From: Flavobacterium sp. SCGC AAA160-P02
GTDB lineage: Bacteria; Bacteroidota; Bacteroidia; Flavobacteriales; Flavobacteriaceae
NCBI GenBank assembly: GCA_000383355.1
Contig: KB911098.1
Coordinates: 1 to 40,638, forward strand
DNA: 40,638 nt
Direction of reading: 5' to 3'
The stretch's first letter is position 1; every line of letters starts with the position of its first letter. The notes beneath the pieces were generated by a model. The model did no database searches, had not been told where the DNA came from, and worked only from the letters and a program-made list of their open reading frames with translations. Positions 1 to 6,980 of the stretch are shown one piece after another. Made by a program: the position numbers and the translations under genes.

Positions 1-197
1 ATAAAGCTTACTTTCTAATGAATAGCCTGCTTGAGTGTTTTTTTGTTTGTGCTATTTTCAAAGCGGAGCTTTGTAGGATCAGCGAAGCTAATCCTTTAAG
101 TGAATAAAGCTTACTTTCAAACGAATGTAAAGCTTGCTTGAGTGTTTTTTTGTTTGTGCTATTTTCAAAGCGGAGCTTTGTAGGATCAGCGAAGCTA
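1..197. repeat. Tandem 107-bp duplication with REP-like hairpins
   Basis: A 62-bp sequence is present twice without a mismatch, at 29-90 and 136-197, with a period of 107 bp. A shorter match (TAAAGCTTACTTTC) precedes each copy at 2-15 and 105-118. Each core holds the perfect hairpin CAAAGC-GGA-GCTTTG, and an overlapping alternative pairs AGCTTTG with CGAAGCT across a 9-nt loop. There is no open reading frame. The structure resembles palindromic intergenic repeats of the REP type. That label is an inference, because only these copies are visible. Confidence 0.75.
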
Positions 198-598
198 CTC
201 TTACTTAGGTAAATTTAAAGTAAGAGACTTACGTTATTTTGTAGCTTTTTTTAGTTTAATGGTTGCGGTTAGAGCTGCGGTATATTAATTAAAGTTACTA
301 AGCGCACTAGATAATTTCACTAAACAAAAAAACACCTACCGATTAAGATAGATGCTTTTAGGTTTCATAACAATTTTTATGATATAAATATGAGAATATA
401 AATGATACGTGTCAATCCCTATAAATGGTGAAATATTTAACCCCCTATTTATAGGGGGTATACTTTTAATTTATTACACATATAGAAGATATTTTTTACA
501 TCCAATCGGCTATTTTGTATAATATATGTAGTGGCAAATGAGTTTAGGCTAAAAGATATTTTTTGTAATTTCTACAAATGAAAAATTGGAGTTGGTAA
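198..598. other. Gene-free stretch, short dyads only
   Basis: I see no coding sequence here. A small hairpin (GTAAG-AGA-CTTAC, 220-232) followed by a T-rich run could be the terminator of whatever transcript enters from the left. The only other structure is the palindrome at 440-459, listed separately. Confidence 0.5.
440..459. promoter_or_regulatory. Perfect 20-bp palindrome (operator or hairpin)
   Basis: ACCCCCTAT and ATAGGGGGT are perfect inverted arms separated by TT. The G+C-rich arms stand out in very AT-rich DNA. There is no T tract of the length expected of a terminator and no gene starts nearby, so the role is unknown. A dimeric regulator site or a remnant operator are both possible. 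Confidence 0.5.
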
Positions 599-599
599 A

Positions 600-690
600 G
601 TAAGGTTGCTTTTTTTACACGCTCTCTAAACCTCCAAAAATCTTTTTCTCCAGAGTGTTTGTAGTTGTAGGAGATTATAAATTTAGAAAA
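600..690 (-). pseudogene. Fragment of a paralogue of the gene at 987-1733
   Basis: Bases 606-654 are identical to 1271-1319 (49 of 49). Read on the minus strand in the same frame, the fragment gives ISYNYKHSGEKDFWRFRERV, which parallels VIYYNYKDSGEKDFWRFRER of the intact neighbour. Similarity fades on both sides and the frame runs into unrelated sequence. This is a decayed copy of about 25-30 codons in the same orientation as the intact gene, so it probably arose by tandem duplication followed by deletion. Confidence 0.75.
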
Positions 691-835
691 ACTTGAAGGG
701 AAACTCAGTTTAATAACATCCTTGTGTTGATACAGTTGGGTTATTTATAGATTTTCGCTGAATTATTTATTATTCAAAAAAACATTTCACCTTATTAAAT
801 AACCATAATGCCCTTTTTTAGTTTGTGATCTTCAC

Positions 836-843
836 TAGTTTTG
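836..843 (+). promoter_or_regulatory. Bacteroidota -7 box TAGTTTTG
   Basis: This matches TAnnTTTG exactly and lies 35 bp before the ATG of the leader remnant at 879. No clear -33 TTTG stands at the expected 19-21 bp spacing. It looks like the surviving promoter of a lost gene. Confidence 0.35.
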
Positions 844-878
844 GGCTATAACAGATTAAATTAACTAATGATAATATT

Positions 879-1013
879 ATGAAAAAAAACCTACTAATTC
901 ATTTATTACTAATTTTTCCAATTATTTTTTTCACCCACAAAAAAAACCTCCACAAGGGAGGTTTTTATTCTAAGTGTTTTCTAAGTTTATTCCATATTAG
1001 CTGGAGAACTTAA
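879..1013 (+). pseudogene. Leader remnant of a secreted-protein gene
   Basis: An ATG opens a 44-codon frame that begins like an export signal (MKKNLLIHLLLIFPIIFF: two lysines, then a hydrophobic stretch). After about 20 codons it runs through the terminator hairpin at 942-966 and into the 3' end of the opposite gene, where the sequence is plainly not coding. With an upstream -7 box it is best read as the 5' stub of a gene whose body was deleted. A real tiny hydrophobic peptide is the less likely alternative. Confidence 0.4.
942..966 (-). terminator. Bidirectional intrinsic terminator
   Basis: AAAAACCTCC pairs perfectly with GGAGGTTTTT around a 5-nt loop. A/T tracts on both sides allow it to work in both directions. 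It lies 20 bp beyond the stop codon of the minus-strand gene at 987. Confidence 0.85.
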
Positions 1014-1733
1014 CTCAGGAATTAGCACTTGATGTCTAATCATTCTTCCATTAGGCATTAGGCTTTCATCAACTTTTTGAGAATCTTGTTCGTAGGCATC
1101 TTTTCCATAAAGTTCGTCATATTTTGCAATCATATCTGTAAGTGGCTTTCCGTAATCATTGTTTTGACCCGTAAAGTTTTTATGGTGAAATCTAACTTGA
1201 ACCATATTTCCATCACAACCAGAATTGCAATACATTACATTCATGTTCTGCCCAAAATTAGCTGCTACCATTGCTTTTTTTACACGCTCTCTAAACCTCC
1301 AAAAATCTTTTTCTCCAGAATCTTTATAATTGTAATAAATAACTCTTCTATGGTTTTGTCTTTCAGTATTCTTGCTATTATAAGACATGTTTTTATTCAT
1401 AGACCACATATAGTTTCCAGTAGATTTATGCAAAGAACCAACTTTCTTTTGCCACCAGTTATTCCCTTTAGTATCTACTTTATCTAATTCTTGAATAGAA
1501 TCTGAAACTTGCATTCTTATAAAGTTTTGAGCATTTTTTCCTGTCAAGATTTGAAAAGTTAAATAGTTGGCTTGCCCTTTTTTGCTATTGTACATTTTTG
1601 TTTTTTCAGCAACCCCTTCCATGAATTCTTCCATGTTTTCTTGATCTACTGTTAATAATCTTGATTGAATGATTTGAGCATTCATTGCTGTCATTGTAAA
1701 TACAAAGGACAACATAAAAATAATTTTTTTCAT
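987..1733 (-). CDS. Secreted protein of unknown function
   Basis: The product is 248 residues. I place the start at the ATG at 1731-1733 because the protein then begins with a classic signal peptide (MKKIIFMLSFVFTMTAMNAQ). The frame stays open another 21 codons upstream, but that extension would bury the signal and cover the promoter box at 1772-1779. I do not recognise the family. After the signal there are two stretches of similar character, one beginning IIQSRLLTVD and one RRVIYYNY, each followed by an amphipathic helix rich in Lys and Met. This hints at a duplicated small alpha/beta domain but is not proof. A CNSGC motif lies in the second half. The 49-bp relic at 606-654 derives from this gene or a close paralogue. 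It is monocistronic, with its own promoter and terminator. Confidence 0.75.
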   Translation of the reverse strand: MKKIIFMLSFVFTMTAMNAQIIQSRLLTVDQENMEEFMEGVAEKTKMYNSKKGQANYLTFQILTGKNAQNFIRMQVSDSIQELDKVDTKGNNWWQKKVGSLHKSTGNYMWSMNKNMSYNSKNTERQNHRRVIYYNYKDSGEKDFWRFRERVKKAMVAANFGQNMNVMYCNSGCDGNMVQVRFHHKNFTGQNNDYGKPLTDMIAKYDELYGKDAYEQDSQKVDESLMPNGRMIRHQVLIPELSSPANME

Positions 1734-1771
1734 TTGATGTTTTTTAGTATAAATTAATAATTCAATAGATT

Positions 1772-1779
1772 CAAATATA
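1772..1779 (-). promoter_or_regulatory. -7 box TATATTTG for the gene at 987-1733
   Basis: On the minus strand the box reads TATATTTG, an exact TAnnTTTG match, 38 bp before the chosen ATG. It supports the shorter start at 1733. Confidence 0.45.
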
Positions 1780-1864
1780 ACAATTATTAATTGCATATTA
1801 AAACTAATATAATTTAACTTTGAATATTTATATAATTATGATGAGATATATAATTCTATTTCTT

Positions 1865-1872
1865 TAGCTTTG
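1865..1872 (+). promoter_or_regulatory. -7 box TAGCTTTG for the gene at 1902
   Basis: An exact TAnnTTTG match lies 29 bp before the ATG. A second exact box (TAACTTTG) is at 1815-1822. No convincing -33 element is seen for either. Confidence 0.45.
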
Positions 1873-1901
1873 ATAAAAAATAATTAACCCCCCTTAATTC
1901 T

Positions 1902-2339
1902 ATGAAAACGTTATTAATTGGAATACTAGCACTAATTGCTACTAGTTCTGCAAATTCTCAAATTAAACTTTTAAATGATTCCAAAGCAGTAAAATTGTCA
2001 TCTGTGAGAGAAAAGTCAAATTTTAAAGCTGGTCTTGGTAAAATAGATTCAGATTATTTTATTACCTACAGAGATGTAAAATATAAAACAATGTCTAGCA
2101 TTGAAATCATTAAAATTGGAGAAGTAGACAAGTTAAAAGAGTTCAAACAATCTATTTTTAAAGTCATTAAGAGTAATGAGTCATCTGCATTTAAATTTGA
2201 TGGAAAAACTTTTAGTCTTATTCCAAATAAGTCAAAGGGTGCCTATATTAATATTTTAGACAAATACATTAAATATGAGATGGGCTACTGGTCTTTAAAG
2301 AAATTAGAAAAATTAATTCCAGGATCTGAATTAGACTAA
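1902..2339 (+). CDS. Small secreted protein of unknown function
   Basis: The product is 145 residues with an N-terminal signal peptide (MKTLLIGILALIATSSANSQ). The mature part is about 125 residues, charged and lysine-rich, with no cysteine and no motif I recognise. The segment LIPNKSKGAYINILDKYIKY looks like alternating strands. The gene has its own promoter box and ends directly against the stop of the opposite-strand exonuclease gene at 2340, with no space for a separate terminator hairpin. Confidence 0.7.
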   Translation: MKTLLIGILALIATSSANSQIKLLNDSKAVKLSSVREKSNFKAGLGKIDSDYFITYRDVKYKTMSSIEIIKIGEVDKLKEFKQSIFKVIKSNESSAFKFDGKTFSLIPNKSKGAYINILDKYIKYEMGYWSLKKLEKLIPGSELD

Positions 2340-3695
2340 TTATTTTTTCACAATTGATTTCTTTGTCAGATAAGACTTTAAGATTCGTTGAACATCTCTA
2401 TTGTCTTGCTGAGGTTGAAGATACAGTTGATAATCATCTGTATCTTCAATTTTTATTTTCTTATCTACGTAGCCAAAACCCTGATAAATACCGTTTAGAA
2501 TTAAGGCAAACCCAATTTCTTTATTGTTTCTACCACTTTCTTTTATCACCAAGTTTTCTGTTTGTAAGCCCAAAGATTTAATGGCTTCATAAACTCTTTT
2601 ATTATAGCTTTCTAAAGCTTCCTTTCCAGTACAAATTCCTTTACATTGTTGTAATTGATAATGAAAGCAAGCATTTACATTGGTTTGTAGATGACAGTAT
2701 TTTGGACACAGTTCAAACTCTTCACATACTTTTTCTAACATGCTTCTACAGGCAGCCATCGAATAGAATTTCATGAGTGGATTTGGTGTTAGTTTTAATC
2801 TATTAAACGCTAAATGTACAATCCCCTTTTGATCTTCATAGGAAAACAATCCAACGGCTTCACCAGCTTTTCGTTGTGCTCTATTAAATTTTGGATATAG
2901 ATGCTTTATTTCGGATGATTCACGCAAAAGAGCTATTAGTTCACTTCCAGTTTCTGTATAAGAAATATCTGCAGTTTCTAAACACATGGTGATTTCTTTT
3001 TTCTTTTTATCATAAAAATGACTGATGACTCGTTGTTTTATATTGTTGGCTTTTCCAACATAAATAACTTCTTTTTGCTCATTTTTAAAATAATAAACAC
3101 CGTGTCTCTCAGGTAGCTTATCTACCACTTGTTTGTCTAATAAAGGAGGCAGGGTGGCTTCTCTAGATTTGGCATTTAAAAAACTATTAATGGTAAAATT
3201 ATCATCTCTTTTTAGCAATCTCCTAAATAGTTCTACGGTAGCCTCAGCATCACCTTTTGCTCTGTGTCTAGCAGCTATTTCAATACCCTCAGCTGTACAG
3301 ATGTTTCCTAAACTGTAAGATGATAACCCAGGAATTATTTTTCGTGAGAGTCTAACAGTACAGAGTTTTTTTCGTTTAAAATCAAAGCCTAGGCTTTTAA
3401 ATTCATCTCTAATGATATTATAATCGAAGTTTACATTATGTGCAACAAAAATGGCATCTTTAGTTATTTCTGCTACTTTTTTTGCGATCTCGTAAAATTT
3501 TGGAGCTGTTCTTACCATGGCCTCTGTAATGCCTGTAAGATTTGTTATAAAATAAGGAATTGCTTGCTCTGGATTTACTAAGGAAGTAAACTCATCTATT
3601 ATTTTTTCACCATCAAAAAGAAAAACAGATATTTCTGTAATTTTCTGACCTTTGTACCCGTTTCCAGTGGTTTCTATATCAACAACTGAGTACAA
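2340..3695 (-). CDS. DEDD 3'-5' exonuclease fused to a GIY-YIG / UvrC-like nuclease
   Basis: The product is 451 residues. Residues 1-160 form a DnaQ/epsilon-like exonuclease with the metal-binding acidic set: DIETTG (D6, E8), HNVNFD (H86, D91) and HRAKGDAEA (H144, D149). Residues about 195-275 are a GIY-YIG domain (GVYYF at 199, IYVGK at 211). The remainder has a cysteine cluster at C330, C334, C343, C351 and C355. The part CFHYQLQQCKGIC has the C-x7-C-x3-C spacing and the YQ of the UvrC cluster that binds iron-sulfur. The architecture recalls Cho/UvrC-type repair incision proteins with an added proofreading-like exonuclease; the repair role is inferred. The start is a TTG, supported because DIETTG sits at residue 6. 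It begins 2 bp after the rpe stop, so translation is probably coupled. Confidence 0.9.
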   Translation of the reverse strand: MYSVVDIETTGNGYKGQKITEISVFLFDGEKIIDEFTSLVNPEQAIPYFITNLTGITEAMVRTAPKFYEIAKKVAEITKDAIFVAHNVNFDYNIIRDEFKSLGFDFKRKKLCTVRLSRKIIPGLSSYSLGNICTAEGIEIAARHRAKGDAEATVELFRRLLKRDDNFTINSFLNAKSREATLPPLLDKQVVDKLPERHGVYYFKNEQKEVIYVGKANNIKQRVISHFYDKKKKEITMCLETADISYTETGSELIALLRESSEIKHLYPKFNRAQRKAGEAVGLFSYEDQKGIVHLAFNRLKLTPNPLMKFYSMAACRSMLEKVCEEFELCPKYCHLQTNVNACFHYQLQQCKGICTGKEALESYNKRVYEAIKSLGLQTENLVIKESGRNNKEIGFALILNGIYQGFGYVDKKIKIEDTDDYQLYLQPQQDNRDVQRILKSYLTKKSIVKK

Positions 3696-3697
3696 CC

Positions 3698-4354
3698 TTA
3701 TGAAATTTGATTTTTAAGATTTGCAATTGTTTCTGTAGGGTTGTCACTTTTAAAAACATAGCTCCCAGCAACTAATACATCTGCACCAGCTTCTATAAGT
3801 TCACTAGCATTTTTATTGGTAACACCACCATCTATTTCTATCTGGCAGTTAGACTCAGAAAATTCAATTAGATGTTTTAATTGAGATATTTTTTTGTAGG
3901 TGTTTTCTATAAAAGACTGTCCGCCAAAACCAGGGTTTACACTCATAATACACACCAAATCTATGTCTGCTATTACATCTTCTAATACAGCAACAGGTGT
4001 GTGTGGGTTTAAAGCTACACCAGCCTTCATTCCGGCAGCTTTAATTGCTTGAATAGTTCTATGCAAATGAGTACAGGCTTCATAATGAACGGTTAAAATA
4101 CTTGCTCCTAGATCTGCAAAAGTTTCAATATATTGATCTGGGTTTACAATCATTAAATGCACATCAATTGTTTTTGTTGCGTGTTTAGAAATTGCTTTTA
4201 AGACAGGCATTCCAAAAGAAATATTAGGTACAAATACACCATCCATAATGTCTATATGAAACCAATCAGCTTCACTAGCATTCACCATTTCTATATCTCT
4301 TTGTAGGTTTGCAAAGTCTGCGGCTAAAATTGAAGGTGCAATTAATTTACTCAT
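3698..4354 (-). CDS. rpe: Ribulose-phosphate 3-epimerase
   Basis: The enzyme interconverts D-ribulose 5-phosphate and D-xylulose 5-phosphate in the non-oxidative pentose phosphate pathway. The 218-residue length is normal for this TIM-barrel family. The metal and catalytic residues are in place: S8 in APSIL, H33 and D35 in HIDIMDG, H66 in DVHLM, and D175 in IEIDGGV. The phosphate-binding NPGFGGQ segment lies at 140-146. It is the first gene of a two-gene unit with the exonuclease/GIY-YIG gene, with a 2-bp gap. That pairing has no obvious functional link. Confidence 0.97.
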   Translation of the reverse strand: MSKLIAPSILAADFANLQRDIEMVNASEADWFHIDIMDGVFVPNISFGMPVLKAISKHATKTIDVHLMIVNPDQYIETFADLGASILTVHYEACTHLHRTIQAIKAAGMKAGVALNPHTPVAVLEDVIADIDLVCIMSVNPGFGGQSFIENTYKKISQLKHLIEFSESNCQIEIDGGVTNKNASELIEAGADVLVAGSYVFKSDNPTETIANLKNQIS

Positions 4355-4399
4355 ATCGTCTAAGATTTATTTATGAAGTAAAAATAGGGATATAAAAAA

Positions 4400-4432
4400 G
4401 AAAACTCCCGAAGAATTTTCGAGAGTTTTTAA
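4400..4432 (-). terminator. Intrinsic terminator after rpoD
   Basis: Arms AACTC/GAGTT and CGAA/TTCG stack around one mismatch and a 5-nt loop. A T-rich tract follows on the minus strand. It lies about 70 bp past the rpoD stop and before rpe. Confidence 0.75.
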
Positions 4433-4499
4433 TGTTTTATTGACAATTTTAAATCATTATTTAAGCATGAGTTAGATACTTAAAAATAGTCTATGACCG

Positions 4500-5363
4500 T
4501 TAGCCAAGGTAGGTCATTAAAATCTTACTTCTTGAAGTATGTTTTAATCTTCTGATGGCTTTTTCTTTAATCTGACGAACACGTTCACGAGTTAAATCAA
4601 AAGTTTCACCAATTTCTTCTAGTGTCATTGGTTGGTGTTCTCCCAAACCAAAATATAATTTTACCACATCTGCTTCACGAGGTGTTAGTGTTTCTAAAGC
4701 TCTGTTAATTTCTATACGTAAAGATTCATGTAATAATTTTCTGTCTGGATTTGGAGATTCTGCAGAATTTAAGACATCGTATAAATTAGAATCTTCTCCT
4801 TCTATTAGAGGAGCATCCATAGATACATGACGTCCAGAATTCTTCATAGATTCTTTTACGTCATTTACAGTCATGTCTAATTTCTTAGCAATTTCTTCTG
4901 CACTTGGAGGGCGTTCATTTTCTTGCTCTAAGAACGCATACATTTTATTGATCTTGTTAATAGATCCAATTTTATTTAAAGGCAAACGAACAATACGAGA
5001 CTGTTCTGCTAATGCTTGCAATATAGATTGACGAATCCACCATACGGCATAAGAGATAAATTTAAAACCCCTAGTTTCATCAAAACGTTTTGCAGCTTTA
5101 ATAAGTCCTAAATTTCCTTCGTTAATTAAATCAGGTAGCGTTAATCCTTGATTTTGATATTGTTTTGCAACAGAAACTACAAATCGCAAATTTGCTTTTG
5201 TCAATTTCTCTAAAGCACTTTGATCTCCTGCTTTAATACGTTGTGCTAACTCAACTTCTTCATCAGCAGTAATTAAATCTACTTTTCCTATTTCCTGTAA
5301 ATATTTATCTAATGAAGCAGTTTCTCTATTGGTTACTTGCTTTGTAATTTTAAGTTGTCTCAT
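4500..5363 (-). CDS. rpoD: Primary RNA polymerase sigma factor (RpoD/SigA type)
   Basis: The product is 287 residues, the short form of the housekeeping sigma usual in Bacteroidota, without the long region 1.1 and spacer of E. coli sigma-70. It starts with a conserved region 1.2 ([16 protein letters not shown]). Region 2 contains [10 protein letters not shown] and the -10 recognition and melting helix ([20 protein letters not shown]). Region 4.2 has the helix-turn-helix [20 protein letters not shown]. It should direct transcription from the TAnnTTTG promoters seen across the window. It is monocistronic with a strong promoter at 5440-5470. Confidence 0.96.
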   Translation of the reverse strand: MRQLKITKQVTNRETASLDKYLQEIGKVDLITADEEVELAQRIKAGDQSALEKLTKANLRFVVSVAKQYQNQGLTLPDLINEGNLGLIKAAKRFDETRGFKFISYAVWWIRQSILQALAEQSRIVRLPLNKIGSINKINKMYAFLEQENERPPSAEEIAKKLDMTVNDVKESMKNSGRHVSMDAPLIEGEDSNLYDVLNSAESPNPDRKLLHESLRIEINRALETLTPREADVVKLYFGLGEHQPMTLEEIGETFDLTRERVRQIKEKAIRRLKHTSRSKILMTYLG

Positions 5364-5439
5364 TTAAATTGTAGGATTCTTTATACTATTAATATTAAGT
5401 ACTATATATTGTTATACGTAAGAATTGATAATTATGTTA

Positions 5440-5470
5440 CAAAATTATTTTTAACAAAAAAGTTAGCAAA
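5440..5470 (-). promoter_or_regulatory. rpoD promoter (TTTG-N19-TAATTTTG)
   Basis: On the minus strand TTTG (5467-5470) and TAATTTTG (5440-5447) are separated by exactly 19 bp. This is a full match to the Bacteroidota -33/-7 consensus and implies a leader of about 70 nt. Confidence 0.7.
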
Positions 5471-5515
5471 ATCTATTTTTATTTATATATTTGCACATAT
5501 TAACATATGTTAATA
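5463..5515 (+). promoter_or_regulatory. Plus-strand promoter with overlapping palindromic operator
   Basis: TATATTTG (5486-5493) matches the -7 box exactly, and TTAG stands 19 bp upstream (5463-5466), a 3-of-4 match to the -33 TTTG. The perfect 18-bp palindrome TATTAACATATGTTAATA (5498-5515) covers the expected start point, where a repressor would sit. The element overlaps the -33 of the divergent rpoD promoter, so the two may compete. Confidence 0.5.
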
Positions 5516-5621
5516 ATTTTGAATTTTTATAATAGAATGTATAGAGGTTGGGGGACATTTATAATTCATTAAAAAAAAAGATTCAATCAAAAGCTGACTA
5601 ATTTTAGTTGGCTTTTTTTAT
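5499..5621 (+). ncRNA. Candidate small RNA or leader-peptide transcript
   Basis: A self-contained unit of about 120 nt runs from the promoter at 5486 to the terminator at 5590-5620. No plus-strand gene follows it, since the next gene is convergent. Inside it, TGAATT/AATTCA and AATGT/ACATT can form a nested stem capped by a G-rich loop. A 12-codon frame at 5537-5572 would encode MYRGWGTFIIH. I cannot assign it to a known RNA class. It could be a regulatory RNA, a peptide gene, or both. Confidence 0.35.
5590..5620 (+). terminator. Intrinsic terminator, plus strand
   Basis: AAAAGCTGACT pairs with AGTTGGCTTTT (two G-U pairs) around a short AT loop, followed directly by a T7 tract on the plus strand. 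On the minus strand it lies just beyond the kinase stop codon, and the A-rich stretch at 5571-5579 would give it a U-run there too. Confidence 0.75.
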
Positions 5622-5622
5622 T

Positions 5623-6237
5623 TTAAAATAGTCCGTGTATTTGAGAATCTATTCTGTCTATTACATAGCCTAAGTCTTCTTGATTGTCTACAAAATCTAA
5701 ATTATCTACGTCTATAATCAGTAGTTTCCCTTTTTTGTAGGTAGAAATCCAAGCTTCATAGCGCTCATTTAATCTGCTTAAATAATCAATACTAATAGAA
5801 TTTTCATATTCTCTTCCTCTTTTGTGAATTTGACCAACCAGTGTAGAAATATCGGCTCTTAAATAGATGAGTAAATCTGGCGGTGTTACTAGCTTCTCCA
5901 TCAATTCAAAAAGGGAACTATAATTATTATAATCTCTATTAGTCATTAACCCCATTGCGTGAAGATTGGGTGCAAATATGTGAGCGTCTTCATAAATGGT
6001 TCTGTCTTGAATAATATTTTTACCACTTTTTCTCAATTCTAATATTTGACTGAAGCGGCTATTTAAAAAATAGACTTGTAAATTAAAAGACCAGCGTTCC
6101 ATTTCGCTGTAAAAATCATCTAAATAAGGATTTTCATCTACAGATTCATAATGAGGTTTCCAGTTGTAATGTCTTGCTAATAATTTGGTTAAGGTGGTTT
6201 TTCCGGCACCAATATTACCGGCAATTGCTATGTGCAT
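5623..6237 (-). CDS. Deoxynucleoside kinase
   Basis: The enzyme phosphorylates deoxynucleosides from the salvage pathway with ATP, in the cytoplasm. The product is 204 residues, typical of the bacterial dAK/dGK-like branch of the family. The P-loop GNIGAGKT is at 7-14. The substrate-side motif ESVDENPYLDDFY starts at 31, and QDRTIYEDAHIF (D78, R79) corresponds to the conserved DRS region. A basic lid segment (KRGREYE) follows. Whether adenine, guanine or pyrimidine nucleosides are preferred cannot be told from sequence. It stands alone between the small-RNA candidate and the two-component operon. Confidence 0.9.
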   Translation of the reverse strand: MHIAIAGNIGAGKTTLTKLLARHYNWKPHYESVDENPYLDDFYSEMERWSFNLQVYFLNSRFSQILELRKSGKNIIQDRTIYEDAHIFAPNLHAMGLMTNRDYNNYSSLFELMEKLVTPPDLLIYLRADISTLVGQIHKRGREYENSISIDYLSRLNERYEAWISTYKKGKLLIIDVDNLDFVDNQEDLGYVIDRIDSQIHGLF

Positions 6238-6302
6238 AGATTTGTTTCAAAAGATTAAAAATGGGGATCTAAAGATACTTAAATTTTAGAAATCTAACCT
6301 AA

Positions 6303-6980
6303 CTAAATTGTAAGTTTATAGCCAAACCCTCTAATATTTATAATTTTTATGGATGGGTCTTTAGAGAGTTTTTTTCTCAGTTTACTTATAAAAACATCCA
6401 TACTTCTTGCATTAAAAAAATCATCATTTCCCCATAATTTCTTTAAAATAAAAGATCTATCTAATATTTCATTTCGTTTTTCTGATAAGTGAAATAATAA
6501 TTCTGATTCTTTATTAGTTAGCAAAACCTCTTCATTTGAGAAATGAAGTACTTGTTTGGTGTAATTAAAAATATAGTTGCCAATAGCAATTTTTGACGTA
6601 TCCTTTTTAATTTTATTTCGATCTAATAGCGCTTTAATCCTAACAATTAACTCCTCCATGGAAAAAGGTTTTTTTAAATAATCATTTCCTCCATGGTCAA
6701 AACCGTCTAAAACATCTTTTGTTTGAGATTTAGCAGTTAAAAAGATAATAGGAATAGAGGTATTTTCTTTACGTATCTCTTTAGCTAAAGTAAATCCATC
6801 TTTTATTGGCATCATAACATCGAGTACTAATATATCCGGGTTTCTTTGGAGGTAATAATCATAGGCAACTTTACCATTAGGAGCATGATATACTAAAAAA
6901 CCTCTGGTTTCTAGACTTTCTTTAAGAATTTGACCTAAACTAGGTTCATCTTCTGCTAAAACAATTTTTATTTTACTCAT
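6303..6980 (-). CDS. OmpR-family response regulator
   Basis: The product is 225 residues from the ATG at 6978-6980. The frame extends 11 codons upstream, but the chosen start gives the standard opening KIKIVLAEDEP. Receiver domain 1-120: acidic pocket E10/D11, phospho-acceptor D54 in LVLDVMMP, T82, and K104 in LKKPF. Residues about 130-225 are the winged-helix effector, with the recognition helix and wing in DVFISKLRKKLS and IINIRGFGYKL. The start lies inside the last codons of the kinase gene (8-bp overlap), so translation is coupled. Its probable targets are the TTAAC repeats at 8524-8550, that is, its own operon and the GLPGLI/outer-membrane-receptor operon opposite. Confidence 0.95.
   Translation of the reverse strand: MSKIKIVLAEDEPSLGQILKESLETRGFLVYHAPNGKVAYDYYLQRNPDILVLDVMMPIKDGFTLAKEIRKENTSIPIIFLTAKSQTKDVLDGFDHGGNDYLKKPFSMEELIVRIKALLDRNKIKKDTSKIAIGNYIFNYTKQVLHFSNEEVLLTNKESELLFHLSEKRNEILDRSFILKKLWGNDDFFNARSMDVFISKLRKKLSKDPSIKIINIRGFGYKLTI

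Noticed and set aside
1077..1487. Plus-strand 136-codon open frame
   Set aside because: It is the antisense of the secreted-protein gene at 987-1733, which has signal peptide, promoter and terminator; the plus frame has none.
1734..1796. Upstream extension of the 987-1733 gene to an ATG at 1796
   Set aside because: It would add 21 residues before a perfect signal peptide and overlap the -7 box at 1772-1779.
2354..3318. Plus-strand frames inside the exonuclease/GIY-YIG gene
   Set aside because: They are antisense to a gene with intact catalytic motifs and have no leader or ribosome site.
2340..3695. uvrC itself
   Set aside because: The N-terminal exonuclease domain is foreign to UvrC and the UvrC C-terminal endonuclease and helix-hairpin-helix domains are absent.
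5499..5621. tmRNA or SRP RNA for the orphan transcript
   Set aside because: None of the conserved tRNA-like ends of tmRNA nor the GGAA tetraloop domain of SRP RNA is present.
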